A stretch of 64,000 nt of DNA from Acetobacteraceae bacterium (GCA_027451405.1 DAIDJM010000035.1:62001-126000); one strand, 5' to 3'; positions 1-8,895 are shown, counted from the first letter of the stretch. The notes: generated from the sequence alone by a model not told the origin. Numbers and translations: made by a program.

Positions 1-2
1 CG

Positions 3-569
3 GTCAGCACCTTCGCGTGGCTCGCGGCCTGGCTGTCCGAGGCAGAAACCATCCATCTGCCGGTCGTGGGATTGTTCCACCGGTTCCAGGCGCGCGGGGC
101 AAACCTGCTCCCCGTCTCCGATCCCCGTTACCGTTTTTACCTCTTTCCGATTCATTATGCGGTTCCGGTGGCGCTCTATCCGGAGGCGCACGCGGCTCTG
201 CGGGGCCTCTGGCGCTACATGCCGTCCGAGGCGATCGCCACCTGGTTCGCGCGACCGGCGCCGGAACGGTCGAAACCCGCCTATCTCGAAATGTTCGACG
301 AGGCGTTCTACCGTGCGGTGCATCCCGACATTGCCCTGGCGATCGCCGCGGGCGACCTGCCGGACGGGCGGCATCACTATGAACATTTCGGCTTCGAGGA
401 GGGGAGGGAGGGTTTCGCCCTCGATCGCGCCTGGTATTGCCGGCAATACCCGATCGCCGCGATCGAGATTTCGCAGGGCGATTATGCCGATGCCGATCAC
501 CATTGGCTCGCGATCGGACGAGCGCGCGGCTACCGGCGGGGGCCAGGGGAAGCCGCGCCGAGCAGCTAG
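3..569 (+). CDS. C-terminal part of an unidentified, probably glycan-related protein (5' end outside window)
   Basis: The frame is open from the left edge, so the start lies outside the window; 188 residues are visible. The first visible residues (FAWLAAWLSEAETIHLPV) resemble the end of a sugar-transferase-like domain in which an aspartate/serine-rich loop precedes an IHLP strand. The C-terminal third contains the repeat-like phrases EHFGFEEGREGF and WYCRQYP, which I associate with polysaccharide-assembly proteins that carry similar short modules next to glycosyltransferase domains. I cannot name the family with certainty. The stop codon is followed within a few bases by a strong hairpin (574-607) and then by a copy of the dispersed palindromic repeat. 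Function is inferred only from these weak similarities. Confidence 0.6.
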   Translation, partial: VSTFAWLAAWLSEAETIHLPVVGLFHRFQARGANLLPVSDPRYRFYLFPIHYAVPVALYPEAHAALRGLWRYMPSEAIATWFARPAPERSKPAYLEMFDEAFYRAVHPDIALAIAAGDLPDGRHHYEHFGFEEGREGFALDRAWYCRQYPIAAIEISQGDYADADHHWLAIGRARGYRRGPGEAAPSS

Positions 570-573
570 AGCA

Positions 574-607
574 GTATCACCCAGACCGGAATCGGTCTGG
601 GTGATAC
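574..607. repeat. 15-bp perfect inverted repeat (hairpin)
   Basis: Arms GTATCACCCAGACCG and CGGTCTGGGTGATAC are perfectly complementary around a GAAT loop. The pairing can be extended by GAGCA/TGCTC. It starts five bases after a stop codon. No T-run follows, so it is either a factor-dependent 3' end or a dispersed intergenic palindrome. Confidence 0.8.
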
Positions 608-639
608 AGTTGCTCGCCAAATCAAAGAGCCTAGAGCGG

Positions 640-703
640 GCCTCCGGCGGGCAGGGGGCTTTGCCCCCTGCACCCCCACTGGGGCCTTTCGGCCCCAGCG
701 GGC
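640..703 (+). repeat. Dispersed palindromic element, copy 1 (forward)
   Basis: Reads GCCTCCGGCGGGCAGGGG, then CTTTGCCCCCTGCACCCC, then CTGGGGCCTTTCGGCCCCAG. It holds two internal hairpins: GCAGGGGG/CCCCCTGC with a CTTTG loop, and CTGGGGCC/GGCCCCAG with a TTTC loop. It lies downstream of the 3-569 gene and ends before the convergent DUF2141 gene. Confidence 0.9.
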
Positions 704-794
704 TCGCCATCGCGGGCGCCATCGGTTCAAGCACCGGTGGGGCGAGCCAGAGGCCGGGCCGCCGGCGGCGCGCCACGATCCACTCCTTGTCGGT

Positions 795-1226
795 TCAGTA
801 ATATTTCAAACGGAACCGGATCGTCACACCTTGCGGAGGAACGGTGAAGGACGCTGCCTCGAAGCGCGGCGGACCGAAATACATGCGGGCGTCGTTGGAA
901 AACCCCATGCCCTCCTCGGGAAGCCCCAGGAGATTGCGGTCGAGCCGCCCATTGTCGTTCGCGTCCTGAAAGGCCTGCGCCGCGTAGAGGCCCGGAGGCA
1001 CGCCCCGGACCACCACAATCGTCTCGCCCATGTGAGACGGTGCGTTGCCCTTCCAGCCGCAATGCGGGTGCAGGAAATCCGCGCGCGAGCAGATGGCGAC
1101 CAGCACATGGCCGCGGTCGCTGCGCACGTTCTGCACGACGATGGTCACCGTTGCCGCCTGCGCGTGCCAGGCAAAGGCAACGGCAAAGGCGAGCGCGGCC
1201 GCCTGCCGGAGACGCAGGCGCGGCAT
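795..1226 (-). CDS. DUF2141 family exported protein
   Basis: 143 residues. Residues 1-24 form a signal peptide (Arg-rich start, long Ala/Leu core, ending AWHAQA). The mature part matches the DUF2141 pattern: an N-terminal beta-strand with VLVAICSRADF, then the acidic turn FQDANDNGRLDRNLLGLP, then a C-terminal strand ending FRLKYY. Its ATG overlaps the TGA of the upstream glycosyltransferase gene (TGATG), so it is translationally coupled and is the last gene of the carotenoid cluster. A longer frame reaches 1301, but the coupled ATG gives the proper signal peptide. DUF2141 genes often travel with carotenoid clusters; their biochemical role is unknown. Confidence 0.88.
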   Translation of the reverse strand: MPRLRLRQAAALAFAVAFAWHAQAATVTIVVQNVRSDRGHVLVAICSRADFLHPHCGWKGNAPSHMGETIVVVRGVPPGLYAAQAFQDANDNGRLDRNLLGLPEEGMGFSNDARMYFGPPRFEAASFTVPPQGVTIRFRLKYY

Positions 1227-2314
1227 CAACCCTGTGCCGGATAGGCCCGGCCTCGCCAGGTGGCGGGGCGTCCGCGGGCGGCGCGGATCAGGGCCGCCCA
1301 TTGCACGATCAACAGGGCGAGGACGCCGATCGGATGCAGCGCCGCGCTCAGCCAGGATTGGCGGAAGCGCGCGGCGAGCGCGAAACGCAGGCCGAGGCTG
1401 CAGGCGCAGGCGGCGATCGCCGCCATGGAGCCCGCCGGCGCGAGCAGGAACGGCAGGACATGGCCGCCGGCGAGCAGGGCCGACCAGATTGGGAGGGCAA
1501 GCGGCTTCGCCATGCCCTCGGTGGCGTTCTTGGTCAGCCCTTCCCAGAGCGAGGCACTGTTGTCGTACATGCGACAGGAAGCGAGCGTTGTCGCGTCGAA
1601 CAGGCCGGTTCGGAAACCGGAACGACGGAAGGCGCGTGGCAGTGTCACGCCGTCATGAAGGGAGGCGCGGATGGCCGCGTGTCCGCCGGCGGCCCGATAG
1701 GGCGTGCGCCGTGCGACGAAGAGCTGGCCACAGCCGGCGCCGAACCCGGGAGAAGGGCTACGTTCCATTTGCGCCATCGGCAGGTAGCCGAGCAGCAGGA
1801 AATGGATGAGAGGCAGAAGCAGCTTTTCGGACCAGGTGATGGTGATCTGGCGCGGGAAGCCGCTGGCCAGCGCCATTTCCGGATGGCGCTCCATGTAGCC
1901 GGCGATCCGCGTGAGCGCATCGGGCGCGAGTCTGACATCGGCGTCGACGAACACCATCAGTTCCGCGTCCGTGAGGGACGCGAGCGTGGCGCAGGCATGC
2001 TGCTTGCCCGACCAGCCTGGCGGAAGCGGCGGGGCTTGCGCCACGCGCAGTCTCGGGTCGGCGATCGCCGCCAGGATCTCCGGGGTCCGGTCGGTCGAGG
2101 AATCGTCGAGAACGTGCAGGGTCACATCGACGTCGCGATTGGCGAGCACGCAGGCGACCGCCTCTTCGATGTTCCGCTCTTCGTTCCGCGCCGGGATCAG
2201 AACGGCCACCGTGGCGCGTGCCGCCGCGGCCTCAGGCGTGCGGTAGCGGCGCAGATTGTCGGCCGCGAGCAGCAGCGGCAGCGCCGCGAGCGCCAGGGCG
2301 ATGTCCGCCAGCAT
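1226..2314 (-). CDS. Membrane-associated GT2 glycosyltransferase (CrtQ/HpnB-like)
   Basis: 362 residues. A hydrophobic N-terminal segment (1-18) is followed by a GT-A domain with VLIPARNEERN (about 38-48), LDDSSTDRT and the metal-binding DAD at 124-126. Four or so hydrophobic segments fill the last 100 residues. This architecture is that of CrtQ (4,4'-diaponeurosporenoate glycosyltransferase) and of hopene-associated HpnB. Its position between an acyltransferase and two carotenoid desaturases favours sugar transfer to a carotenoid acid. The start codon overlaps the stop of the acyltransferase gene (TGATG) and the stop overlaps the DUF2141 start. The substrate is inferred, not shown. Confidence 0.85.
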   Translation of the reverse strand: MLADIALALAALPLLLAADNLRRYRTPEAAAARATVAVLIPARNEERNIEEAVACVLANRDVDVTLHVLDDSSTDRTPEILAAIADPRLRVAQAPPLPPGWSGKQHACATLASLTDAELMVFVDADVRLAPDALTRIAGYMERHPEMALASGFPRQITITWSEKLLLPLIHFLLLGYLPMAQMERSPSPGFGAGCGQLFVARRTPYRAAGGHAAIRASLHDGVTLPRAFRRSGFRTGLFDATTLASCRMYDNSASLWEGLTKNATEGMAKPLALPIWSALLAGGHVLPFLLAPAGSMAAIAACACSLGLRFALAARFRQSWLSAALHPIGVLALLIVQWAALIRAARGRPATWRGRAYPAQG

Positions 2315-3105
2315 CAGATATTGCCCGGTTCGTGCCGCGCTTCGAAACGGCGGCCGGCGCTTGCCGCGCGCAGCCGGCGCCAGAGATCATAGGCGCCGCC
2401 GACGCCGGCGGTCCCGCGCAGCAAAGGCGTGAAGAGTGCGGCGTCCCGCTGTGCGGATTCCGCGGCCAGCGCATCGCAGGTCCGCTCAAGCGCCGATTCC
2501 AGGGCGGCCTTCCAGGCATCGATGGTGGCGCCGGGCGGCAGGGAAACCGGCGTGCCGAAACGAATGAGCGCCTCGGGGTGGCTTTCGTTCCAGAATGAAT
2601 ATTCGAGGGCGGCCGGCAGGAACACCGGCTCCGGCAGACGCCGCGCCAGATGGGCGATCCCGGGACGGATGGCGATCGGACGCAGGCGCGGATCCGTGAA
2701 GCGGCCTTCGGCGGTGACCCAGAGGATCGTGCGCGGATCGGCGAGCAGCGAGCGGCAGGTGCGCAGGAAGACGCCGGCGCCACGCGGCGTCGGCTCGACG
2801 CCGAACACGCCCATGCGCCGGAACAGCCCGTATCGCTCGAGTTCGGTGCTGTCCATGGGCCCGAAGCCGATGCGACCCGGGAACAATTTTGGGGAGACCA
2901 GCGCGATCATGGCCGGATCCCACCAGCTCGGGTGGTTGGTGAAGATCACGAGCGGACGGCCCTCGTGCCGCGCCGGCACGCCGGTTCGCGACAGGCGCAC
3001 CGAAGAAAACCGGCGCCAGAGGAGCGTATGAAGGTAGAAGCGGAACAGCGCGATGCGGACCGGGGAGCGTCGTGCGCGCGGATCCGGATCGGGCGCCGGA
3101 AGCAT
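2314..3105 (-). CDS. PlsC-type acyltransferase, probably acylating a carotenoid glycoside
   Basis: 263 residues. The lysophospholipid acyltransferase motif I is NHPSWWD (residues 57-63, HX4D), and the substrate-binding motif III is EGRF (133-136). No clear transmembrane segment is present. The gene starts 18 bases after the stop of the second desaturase and is coupled to the glycosyltransferase by a TGATG overlap. In Staphylococcus, CrtO acylates the glucose of staphyloxanthin, and by position this protein may do the same. CrtO itself is a different, smaller membrane protein, so this would be a functional analogue. A conventional phospholipid acyltransferase role cannot be excluded. Confidence 0.82.
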   Translation of the reverse strand: MLPAPDPDPRARRSPVRIALFRFYLHTLLWRRFSSVRLSRTGVPARHEGRPLVIFTNHPSWWDPAMIALVSPKLFPGRIGFGPMDSTELERYGLFRRMGVFGVEPTPRGAGVFLRTCRSLLADPRTILWVTAEGRFTDPRLRPIAIRPGIAHLARRLPEPVFLPAALEYSFWNESHPEALIRFGTPVSLPPGATIDAWKAALESALERTCDALAAESAQRDAALFTPLLRGTAGVGGAYDLWRRLRAASAGRRFEARHEPGNI

Positions 3106-3123
3106 CGTGGTCTCAGCCCGCGC

Positions 3124-4650
3124 TCATGCCGAAAGCCGTCCGCTGTTGGAGCGCAGATCGGCATCGAGCGAGTCGCCGGCGATCCATCCCGACATCAGAA
3201 CCATCGGCATGCCGGGGCCGGGATGCGCGGCGCCGCCGGCGAGATAGAGGCCCGGCAGGTCACGCGAGCGGTTGCCCGGCTTGAAGGCGCCGAACAGCCT
3301 GCCGTGACTGGCAAGCCCGTAGATCGCGCCGTCGAGCACGCGGTATCGCTCATGAATGTCCTGCGGCGTCAGCACGCGCTCGACGCGGATGCGGGATTCC
3401 AGATCCTTCATCCCAGCGGCGCGGGCCAGCTTGTCGAAGATCGTGCGCCGGTAGGCGGGCAGCATCGCCGACCAATCATGGTGCGGCCGGAGATAGGGCG
3501 TGTGCACGAGAATGTAGAGCGCTTCGCCGCCCGGCGGCGCGACGTCCGGCTCCGTGCGGGCGGGCGCGGCAATGTAGCAGGTGGGATCGGGCGCCGGTTC
3601 GCCGCGACGGTAGATCGCGTCGAACTCCTCCTCCGGATCCCGTGAAAACACGAAATCGTGGTGCGCGAGATGGTCGTAGGCGCGGTCGAGACCGAGATAG
3701 AGCACCACGCCCGAACAGGCGGGTTCGCGCTTCCAACGCCGGGAGAAGGATTTTTCGGGATCGCCGCCGACCAGCTCGCGATAGGTGCGCACGCTGTCCA
3801 TGTTGGAGACCACGGCCGCCACCGCGTGCCGACTGCCGTCGTCGGTTTCGATCGCCGCGGCGCGGCCGCCTTCGGTCACGATACGGGTGACGCCGACTCC
3901 CGTGTGGAACACCACGCCGAGTTCGCGGGCGAGCGCCTCGAGCGCCACGGGCACAGCGCGTGTGCCGCCGATCGGGTACCAAACCCCGTCATTCGTCTGC
4001 ATGTGCGCGATACCGCACAGCACGGCCGGCGAACCGTAGGGCGAGGAGCCCACATATTGCACGAAGTGATCGAGCATCTGCGCGACGCGGGCGTCGGGCA
4101 CGCGCTTGCGGATCTGCCCGGCGACGGTCGTTCCCATGCGCAGGGCGAGAATGTCGCGCAGCGTCTCGAGATCGAGATTCTTGCGCCAGTCGAGCGTGTC
4201 GCCGATATCCTCGACCGAGCGCCAGAAAAAGAATTTTTCGCTGACCTCGTGCAGTTTGCCGGACATGGCGAGGAAGTCGGCATAGCCCTGGGCGTTGCCG
4301 GGAGTCTTCGCGCCGAGCTCGGCTGCCATGTCGGCCTCGTTCTCGCGCAGATCGAGCACGAGCCCGTCGTCGAAGAAGCACCGCCATTGCGGGTCGAGCC
4401 GACGCAGATCGAGACGGTCCTCGAGCTTGACGCCCGCCTCCTCGAAAATGCGGCGCAGCACGCGCGGCACGGTGAGGATGGTCGGACCCATATCGAAACG
4501 GAAACCGCCTTCCTCGAACACCGCCGCCTTGCCGCCGAGCCAATCGTTTTTCTCGAACAACACGACGCGGTGTCCGCGCGCGGCGAGGGTGCAGGCGGCG
4601 GCGAGTCCGCCCAGTCCGCCACCGACGATGCCGATCGGCAAAACACTCAT
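3124..4650 (-). CDS. CrtI-fold carotenoid desaturase/oxidase (CrtD/CrtP-like)
   Basis: 508 residues. The N-terminal FAD dinucleotide fold is IGIVGGGLGGLAAA (6-19), followed by the family signature GFRFDMGPTILTVP. The C-terminal FAD-contact segment is GLYLAGGAAHPGPGMPMV. The middle phrase APARTEPDVAPPGGEALYIL is of the CrtD/CrtP type. The ATG overlaps the TGA of the upstream desaturase gene at 4650 (TGATG), which fixes the start; a longer open frame upstream is antisense-like and was not used. It likely acts on the polyene made by its partner, either by further desaturation or by terminal-methyl oxidation. Which reaction it performs cannot be decided from sequence alone. Confidence 0.88.
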   Translation of the reverse strand: MSVLPIGIVGGGLGGLAAACTLAARGHRVVLFEKNDWLGGKAAVFEEGGFRFDMGPTILTVPRVLRRIFEEAGVKLEDRLDLRRLDPQWRCFFDDGLVLDLRENEADMAAELGAKTPGNAQGYADFLAMSGKLHEVSEKFFFWRSVEDIGDTLDWRKNLDLETLRDILALRMGTTVAGQIRKRVPDARVAQMLDHFVQYVGSSPYGSPAVLCGIAHMQTNDGVWYPIGGTRAVPVALEALARELGVVFHTGVGVTRIVTEGGRAAAIETDDGSRHAVAAVVSNMDSVRTYRELVGGDPEKSFSRRWKREPACSGVVLYLGLDRAYDHLAHHDFVFSRDPEEEFDAIYRRGEPAPDPTCYIAAPARTEPDVAPPGGEALYILVHTPYLRPHHDWSAMLPAYRRTIFDKLARAAGMKDLESRIRVERVLTPQDIHERYRVLDGAIYGLASHGRLFGAFKPGNRSRDLPGLYLAGGAAHPGPGMPMVLMSGWIAGDSLDADLRSNSGRLSA

Positions 4651-6212
4651 CAGACGATCTCCGCCAGAGCGGGGTGGGGGTCCGGCGCCGCCGTCACGGG
4701 CGGGATGTCGCAAGAGGATGACAGTCCGAGATCCTCGGTCAACAACCGTGTCGTGATGCGGGCGCTTTCGAAGATCACCGGCAGGCCGCTGCCCGGGTGC
4801 GTGCCTCCGCCGACCAGGTAGAGGCCGCTCACATCCTCGAACCGGTTGCGCGGCCTGAAGCTCAACATCTGATCGAGGGAGTGCGCAAGGTTGAAGGTGG
4901 CGCCGCGATGGATCGCCATATCCTCCTCCCATCCCTTGGGCGTCAGAACTTTCTCGAAGCGGATGCGGCGCTCCAGGTCGGTGATGCCGATGCGCTCCAG
5001 CGCGCGAAGGGTTTTTGCCCGGTATTCCGGAGCCAGGGCCGGCCAGTCGGTGCCTTCGCCCACGCGGTTTCCGACCGGGACCAGCACGTAGAGAGTCGAA
5101 TGGCCGGCCGGGGCCAGCGTCGGGTCCGTCACGCTGGCATTCTGCACATAGAAGGAGGGATCGGAGGGCGGCAGCCCGGCTTCGATTTCGGCCAGGTTGC
5201 GGCGATAATCGGCCGAGAGGTGGATCGTGTGGTGCGCCACGTCGTCGTAGCGCCCCTCGATGCCGAGATACAGCATGAAGGTCGAGCAGGAGAATTTTTT
5301 CCGGGCGAGCCGCGCGTCGGTCCAGCGCCGGCGCTGCGCATCCGGCACGAGCGTGCGCATGGCATGCGCGAAATCCGCATTCACGACGATCGAGTCGAAG
5401 CGTTCGCTGCCCGCGTCGGTGCGCAATCCGGTGGCGCGGCCTCGCTCGACGGCGATTTCGCGCACGGGTTCGCCCATCCGGAACTCGACGCCGAGGGCGC
5501 GCGCGGCGCGCTCCATCGCGCTCATCACCGCACCGCAACCGCCACGCGGATGATAGACGCCGAACTCATATTCCATGAACGCAAGGATGGTGAAGAGGCT
5601 CGGGCAGCGGAACGGCGACATGCCGAGATATTTGCTCTGGAAGGAGAAGGCGAGCCGGATCCGTTCGTCGCTGAAATAGGTGGCGAGGTCGCTGTCGACG
5701 TTGCGGTGCGGGCGCATCATCGGCAGCGCACGCAGCATGGCGGGTCTGACCCAGTCGCGCAGGCTGTGGAATGGCATCTCCAGCACCGGCCGGAACAGGG
5801 CGAGCTTGGCGCGATTTTCCTCCATGTAGCGGGGAACGTTGGCTGCGTCGCGCGGCGCGATCCGGGCGACTTCTTCCTGGAGCCGAGCGAGATCGGGCGT
5901 GGCCCGCAGGCGGCCTCCGCCGGCGAAGATCAGTTCGTATTGAGGATCGAGCCGGATCAGCTCGACCTCGCGGTGGAGATCGAAGCCGCAGGCCTCGAAA
6001 ATATCGGCGAGCACACGGGGATAGAGAAAGAAGGTCGGTCCCATGTCGAAGCGGAACCGGCCGGCCGGGCTGTCCGCCTCGATCGTGGCCGAGCGGCCAC
6101 CGACCCGCGCGTGACGCTCGAAAACCGTCACTTGGGCGCCGGCGCGGGCGAGCAGCATGGCAGCGGCGAGCCCTCCCGGCCCGGCGCCGATCACGGCGAC
6201 ATGGCGGCTCAC
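4650..6212 (-). CDS. CrtI/CrtN-type phytoene (diapophytoene) desaturase
   Basis: 520 residues from the GTG start. The FAD fold is VAVIGAGPGGLAAAML (from about residue 5), followed by FRFDMGPTFFLYPRVLADIF, DPSFYVQNASVTDP and, near the C-terminus, LYLVGGGTHPGSGLP, all typical of bacterial phytoene/dehydrosqualene desaturases. I chose GTG at 6212 because GGAG lies six bases upstream and the FAD strand follows at once; an open frame with a TTG start at 6299 would add a poorly conserved leader. It is the first gene of the minus-strand carotenoid operon and is divergent from the glycosyltransferase at 6356. No phytoene or dehydrosqualene synthase lies in the window, so the C30 versus C40 substrate is inferred from the cluster's resemblance to crtNPQ. 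Confidence 0.88.
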   Translation of the reverse strand: MSRHVAVIGAGPGGLAAAMLLARAGAQVTVFERHARVGGRSATIEADSPAGRFRFDMGPTFFLYPRVLADIFEACGFDLHREVELIRLDPQYELIFAGGGRLRATPDLARLQEEVARIAPRDAANVPRYMEENRAKLALFRPVLEMPFHSLRDWVRPAMLRALPMMRPHRNVDSDLATYFSDERIRLAFSFQSKYLGMSPFRCPSLFTILAFMEYEFGVYHPRGGCGAVMSAMERAARALGVEFRMGEPVREIAVERGRATGLRTDAGSERFDSIVVNADFAHAMRTLVPDAQRRRWTDARLARKKFSCSTFMLYLGIEGRYDDVAHHTIHLSADYRRNLAEIEAGLPPSDPSFYVQNASVTDPTLAPAGHSTLYVLVPVGNRVGEGTDWPALAPEYRAKTLRALERIGITDLERRIRFEKVLTPKGWEEDMAIHRGATFNLAHSLDQMLSFRPRNRFEDVSGLYLVGGGTHPGSGLPVIFESARITTRLLTEDLGLSSSCDIPPVTAAPDPHPALAEIV

Positions 6213-6355
6213 GCGCCGCGCTCCGGAGAGGGCGGTGGGGATGGCGCGGGGGGAAAGGCGAGCATGGGTCTCCGGCACTAGAGCAAGGGCGGCCCTCAAA
6301 TGGGCCTGCGCCCGCTCTTGTCAGCGGCAACGGCGGGCGCGATCAAGGGGGGATA

Positions 6356-8395
6356 GTGCGCGCGCTCCGCTTCTCCCTCGCCGCTCCCGAGGCGGAGCTG
6401 GTCGTGGCCTCCCCCGCGCGGCAGGGCGCGATGCTGCGGGCCCAGGTCGCGCTGCCGCCGGGCGCAGCCGGACGCTGGATCGCGCTCGCGGTTTCTTTTT
6501 CCGGACCCGGCGCGTGGTGGGCGCAAATCACGCTCGAGGATGAAACGCGCGCGCAAATCGTGCGCGAGGCTTTTCTCGGTCCGCGCACGCGATGGTCCGG
6601 CGCGGTGTGGCGCCGCACGCTCCTGCATGTGCCCGCTGCAGCGGGCGCCTGCGAGGTCCGGATTTTCGCGGGGAGCGAGGGAGGCATCCGCGTGCGCGCC
6701 GCCGTGCTCGGCCGCCCGGCCACGACGCTTCGTCTGCTGGCCGGCGGTATCGCCCTCCTGCCGGGCGCGCTCGGCGGCGATGGTCGCGGACGGCTCGGCC
6801 GCCTGCGCGCGCTTCTGGGTCAGGCGCCCGCGCGGCGCGGTGAAGCGCCGCCTTACGCGCTATGGCGCCGATGGTTCGCCGATCCCGGCGCCGGCACGCC
6901 GCCTTTCCTGCCCGACGCGGTCCTGGTCGTGGGTTCGCACGACGCGCAGCTCGCCGCGACCGCCGACTCGGTGCGTAGCGTCCTTGATGACGGATCAACG
7001 CGCCTTTCAAAGGTCCGACCCGATGAGCCGTGGCCGGTGACGGCCGGCCAATGGGTGGTCCTGCTCGGCGAGGGGGAGCGGTTGACGCCCTGGGCCATCG
7101 CCGCGCTCACGCGTGGGGCGGGGACGGGCGCCGATCTCGTCTATGGCGACGCAGAGACCCTCGGCGCGGATGGCGCGCCGCGCGCGGCTCTTTTCGCGCC
7201 CGATCCGGGACCGGCTTTGTTGCGGACCGGTCTGCTCGCCCGCGGCGCCTGTCTTGTGCGGTGGCCGGACGTGGCCCCCGCGGCGCCGCGCGATGCCGAG
7301 GCGGCGCGGCTGGCGCTCGCGCTGGCGGCCTGGCCGCGGGTGGCCCATGTCGCCGCGATCGTCTCCGGCCGGCCCGAGGCCGGGCCAACACGGTCCGCCG
7401 CGCTCGTTGCGGTGGTCGGCGACGATCTGGCCTCGCACCGGATCGCGGCCGGCGTGGCGCCCGCCGGAGACGCGCTCCGGGTCATCAGACGCGCTCCGGA
7501 CCGGGTGCGCATCACCGCCATCGTGCCCTCCGCCTGCCGGGCGGCGCATGTCCTGTCTTGCCTCAGACGCATCGAGGCCAGCACCCGCGAGGTTGCGCTG
7601 GACATCCTGGTGGCGGTGTCGCGGGCCGATCCGGCGGACCGGCGCCAGGCGCGCATGCTGGCCCACCTCGCCGCCCTGCCTCGCACGCGAATCCTCAGGT
7701 TGGATCTGGAGAATTTCAATTATTCCGAGGTCAACAACCGGGCCGCGGCAGAGGCCCGGGGCGATCTGTTGCTTTTCCTCAACGACGATGTCGCGCCGAT
7801 CACCCCCGGCTGGCTCGGGCGCATGGCCGCGCATTTCGCCGACCCCGACGTGATCGCTGCAGGCGCGCGGCTGCTCTACGGCAACGGCCTCGTGCAGCAT
7901 GACGGCGTGGTGCTCGGTCTGGCCAATCTCGTGGAGCATGCCGGCCGGTTACGCGCCAGCAGCGACGCCGGCACCGGCTTCTTCGCCGGTATCGATCGCG
8001 AGGTCTCGGCCGCCACGGCGGCATGCCTGCTCGTACGGGCCGAGGGCTTTCGCGCGGCCGGCGGTTTCGACCCGGGATTCGCGATCGCCCTGAACGATGT
8101 CGATCTCTGCCTGAAACTGCGGGCCGCGGGCGGCCGGATCGTGCAATGCGGGTCGGTCCTGCTCACCCATTACGAGTCGCTGTCGCTCGGCCGGCATTAC
8201 CGAGGCGAACGCGCCAAGCTCGAAGCCATCGAAATCAGGCGGCTGCGCGAGCGCTGGGGGGCGGCTTTGGATGCGGACCCGTATTACAATCCCCAGGCAT
8301 CCCTGGAGCCCGGACGCGAATGGATGCCGGCGTTTGTGCCGCGTCACGGCGGTTTTTCCGCAACACTCTGCAAATCGTCTGCCTCCATATACTGA
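6356..8395 (+). CDS. Large GT2-family glycosyltransferase
   Basis: 679 residues. The GTG start has a very strong Shine-Dalgarno (AAGGGGGGA, 6345-6353). The first 350 or so residues are Ala/Arg/Leu-rich and match nothing I recognise. A GT-A domain begins near residue 380 (RVRITAIVPS). It carries the nucleotide-sugar motif FNYSEVNN and the DXD-like NDD at 476-478, then the acceptor-side phrase GGFDPGFAIALNDVDLCLKL, typical of rhamnosyl-, galactofuranosyl- and O-antigen-type transferases. No membrane segment is obvious, so it is probably cytoplasmic and acts on cell-surface polysaccharide. It is divergently transcribed from the carotenoid operon with 143 bases between starts. The partial gene at the left edge may belong to the same surface-glycan function. 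Confidence 0.85.
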   Translation: MRALRFSLAAPEAELVVASPARQGAMLRAQVALPPGAAGRWIALAVSFSGPGAWWAQITLEDETRAQIVREAFLGPRTRWSGAVWRRTLLHVPAAAGACEVRIFAGSEGGIRVRAAVLGRPATTLRLLAGGIALLPGALGGDGRGRLGRLRALLGQAPARRGEAPPYALWRRWFADPGAGTPPFLPDAVLVVGSHDAQLAATADSVRSVLDDGSTRLSKVRPDEPWPVTAGQWVVLLGEGERLTPWAIAALTRGAGTGADLVYGDAETLGADGAPRAALFAPDPGPALLRTGLLARGACLVRWPDVAPAAPRDAEAARLALALAAWPRVAHVAAIVSGRPEAGPTRSAALVAVVGDDLASHRIAAGVAPAGDALRVIRRAPDRVRITAIVPSACRAAHVLSCLRRIEASTREVALDILVAVSRADPADRRQARMLAHLAALPRTRILRLDLENFNYSEVNNRAAAEARGDLLLFLNDDVAPITPGWLGRMAAHFADPDVIAAGARLLYGNGLVQHDGVVLGLANLVEHAGRLRASSDAGTGFFAGIDREVSAATAACLLVRAEGFRAAGGFDPGFAIALNDVDLCLKLRAAGGRIVQCGSVLLTHYESLSLGRHYRGERAKLEAIEIRRLRERWGAALDADPYYNPQASLEPGREWMPAFVPRHGGFSATLCKSSASIY

Positions 8396-8414
8396 CTCCC
8401 GGAGCGGCCCTGCA

Positions 8415-8443
8415 TTGTCGCTTGCCGGGAAACCCGCTATTCC
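8415..8443 (+). promoter_or_regulatory. Candidate sigma70-like promoter for the HU gene
   Basis: TTGTCG (8415-8420), a 17-base spacer, then TATTCC (8438-8443). Transcription starting near 8450 would give a leader of about 134 bases before the HU start codon. Prediction from pattern only. Confidence 0.35.
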
Positions 8444-8583
8444 ACGCGCGAAAGGTGGGTCTTTCAGAGTCGCACGGGCTCCGCTGCCATTGCGGCATCC
8501 GGGGGGAGCGGGCGAAGCAGGGCCGGGCCGATCGCGGTGCGGGGACCCGTTTGCCCCGAAGTCGAGAGGAACAGGGACAGAGT

Positions 8584-8853
8584 ATGAGCAAGGCCTTTAT
8601 CGCAAGCGTCATTCAGGACAGCACGTCTTGCACCGGCGTCGCCGCCAATCAGGCCGCAGGCGCGCTGATCGAGGCGATCGTGACCCAGCTGAAGAAGGAT
8701 GGCGGGTTCACGCTCCCTTCCTTCGGTACCTTCACCGTCAAGAAGACCAAGGCGCGGAAGGCGATGAACCCCCGGACCGGCGAGCCGGTCAAGGTGAAGG
8801 CGGGCAAGACCGTTCGCTTCAAGGCCAGCCCGAACCTCAAGAAAGCCGTCTGA
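8584..8853 (+). CDS. hupB: HU-family DNA-binding protein
   Basis: 89 residues, normal for HU. The helical N-terminal half has LIEAIVTQLKK. The beta-arm region reads LPSFGTFTVKKTKARKAMNPRTG, close to the HU arm consensus, and the end is VRFKASPNLKKAV. A purine-rich Shine-Dalgarno (AGGAACAGGGACAG) precedes the ATG. HU dimers bend and compact DNA. The arm proline follows the MN of MNP as usual. The gene stands alone with a long leader and is followed by a stable hairpin at 8860-8889. Confidence 0.95.
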   Translation: MSKAFIASVIQDSTSCTGVAANQAAGALIEAIVTQLKKDGGFTLPSFGTFTVKKTKARKAMNPRTGEPVKVKAGKTVRFKASPNLKKAV

Positions 8854-8859
8854 CGCAGA

Positions 8860-8889
8860 GCGGGCGGGAGCCCCCGTGCTCCTGCCCGC
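8860..8889. terminator. Strong hairpin between convergent HU and PHB depolymerase genes
   Basis: GCGGGCGGGAGC pairs with GCTCCTGCCCGC (one G-U pair) around a six-base loop. It lies between two convergent genes with seven bases to spare. There is no U-run, so it could act as a bidirectional factor-assisted terminator. Confidence 0.55.
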
Positions 8890-8895
8890 AAGCCG

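Noticed and set aside
3124-5538. An 804-codon open frame on the minus strand
   Set aside because: Only the part from the ATG at 4650 has carotenoid-desaturase sequence. The upstream half is the wrong frame of the first desaturase.
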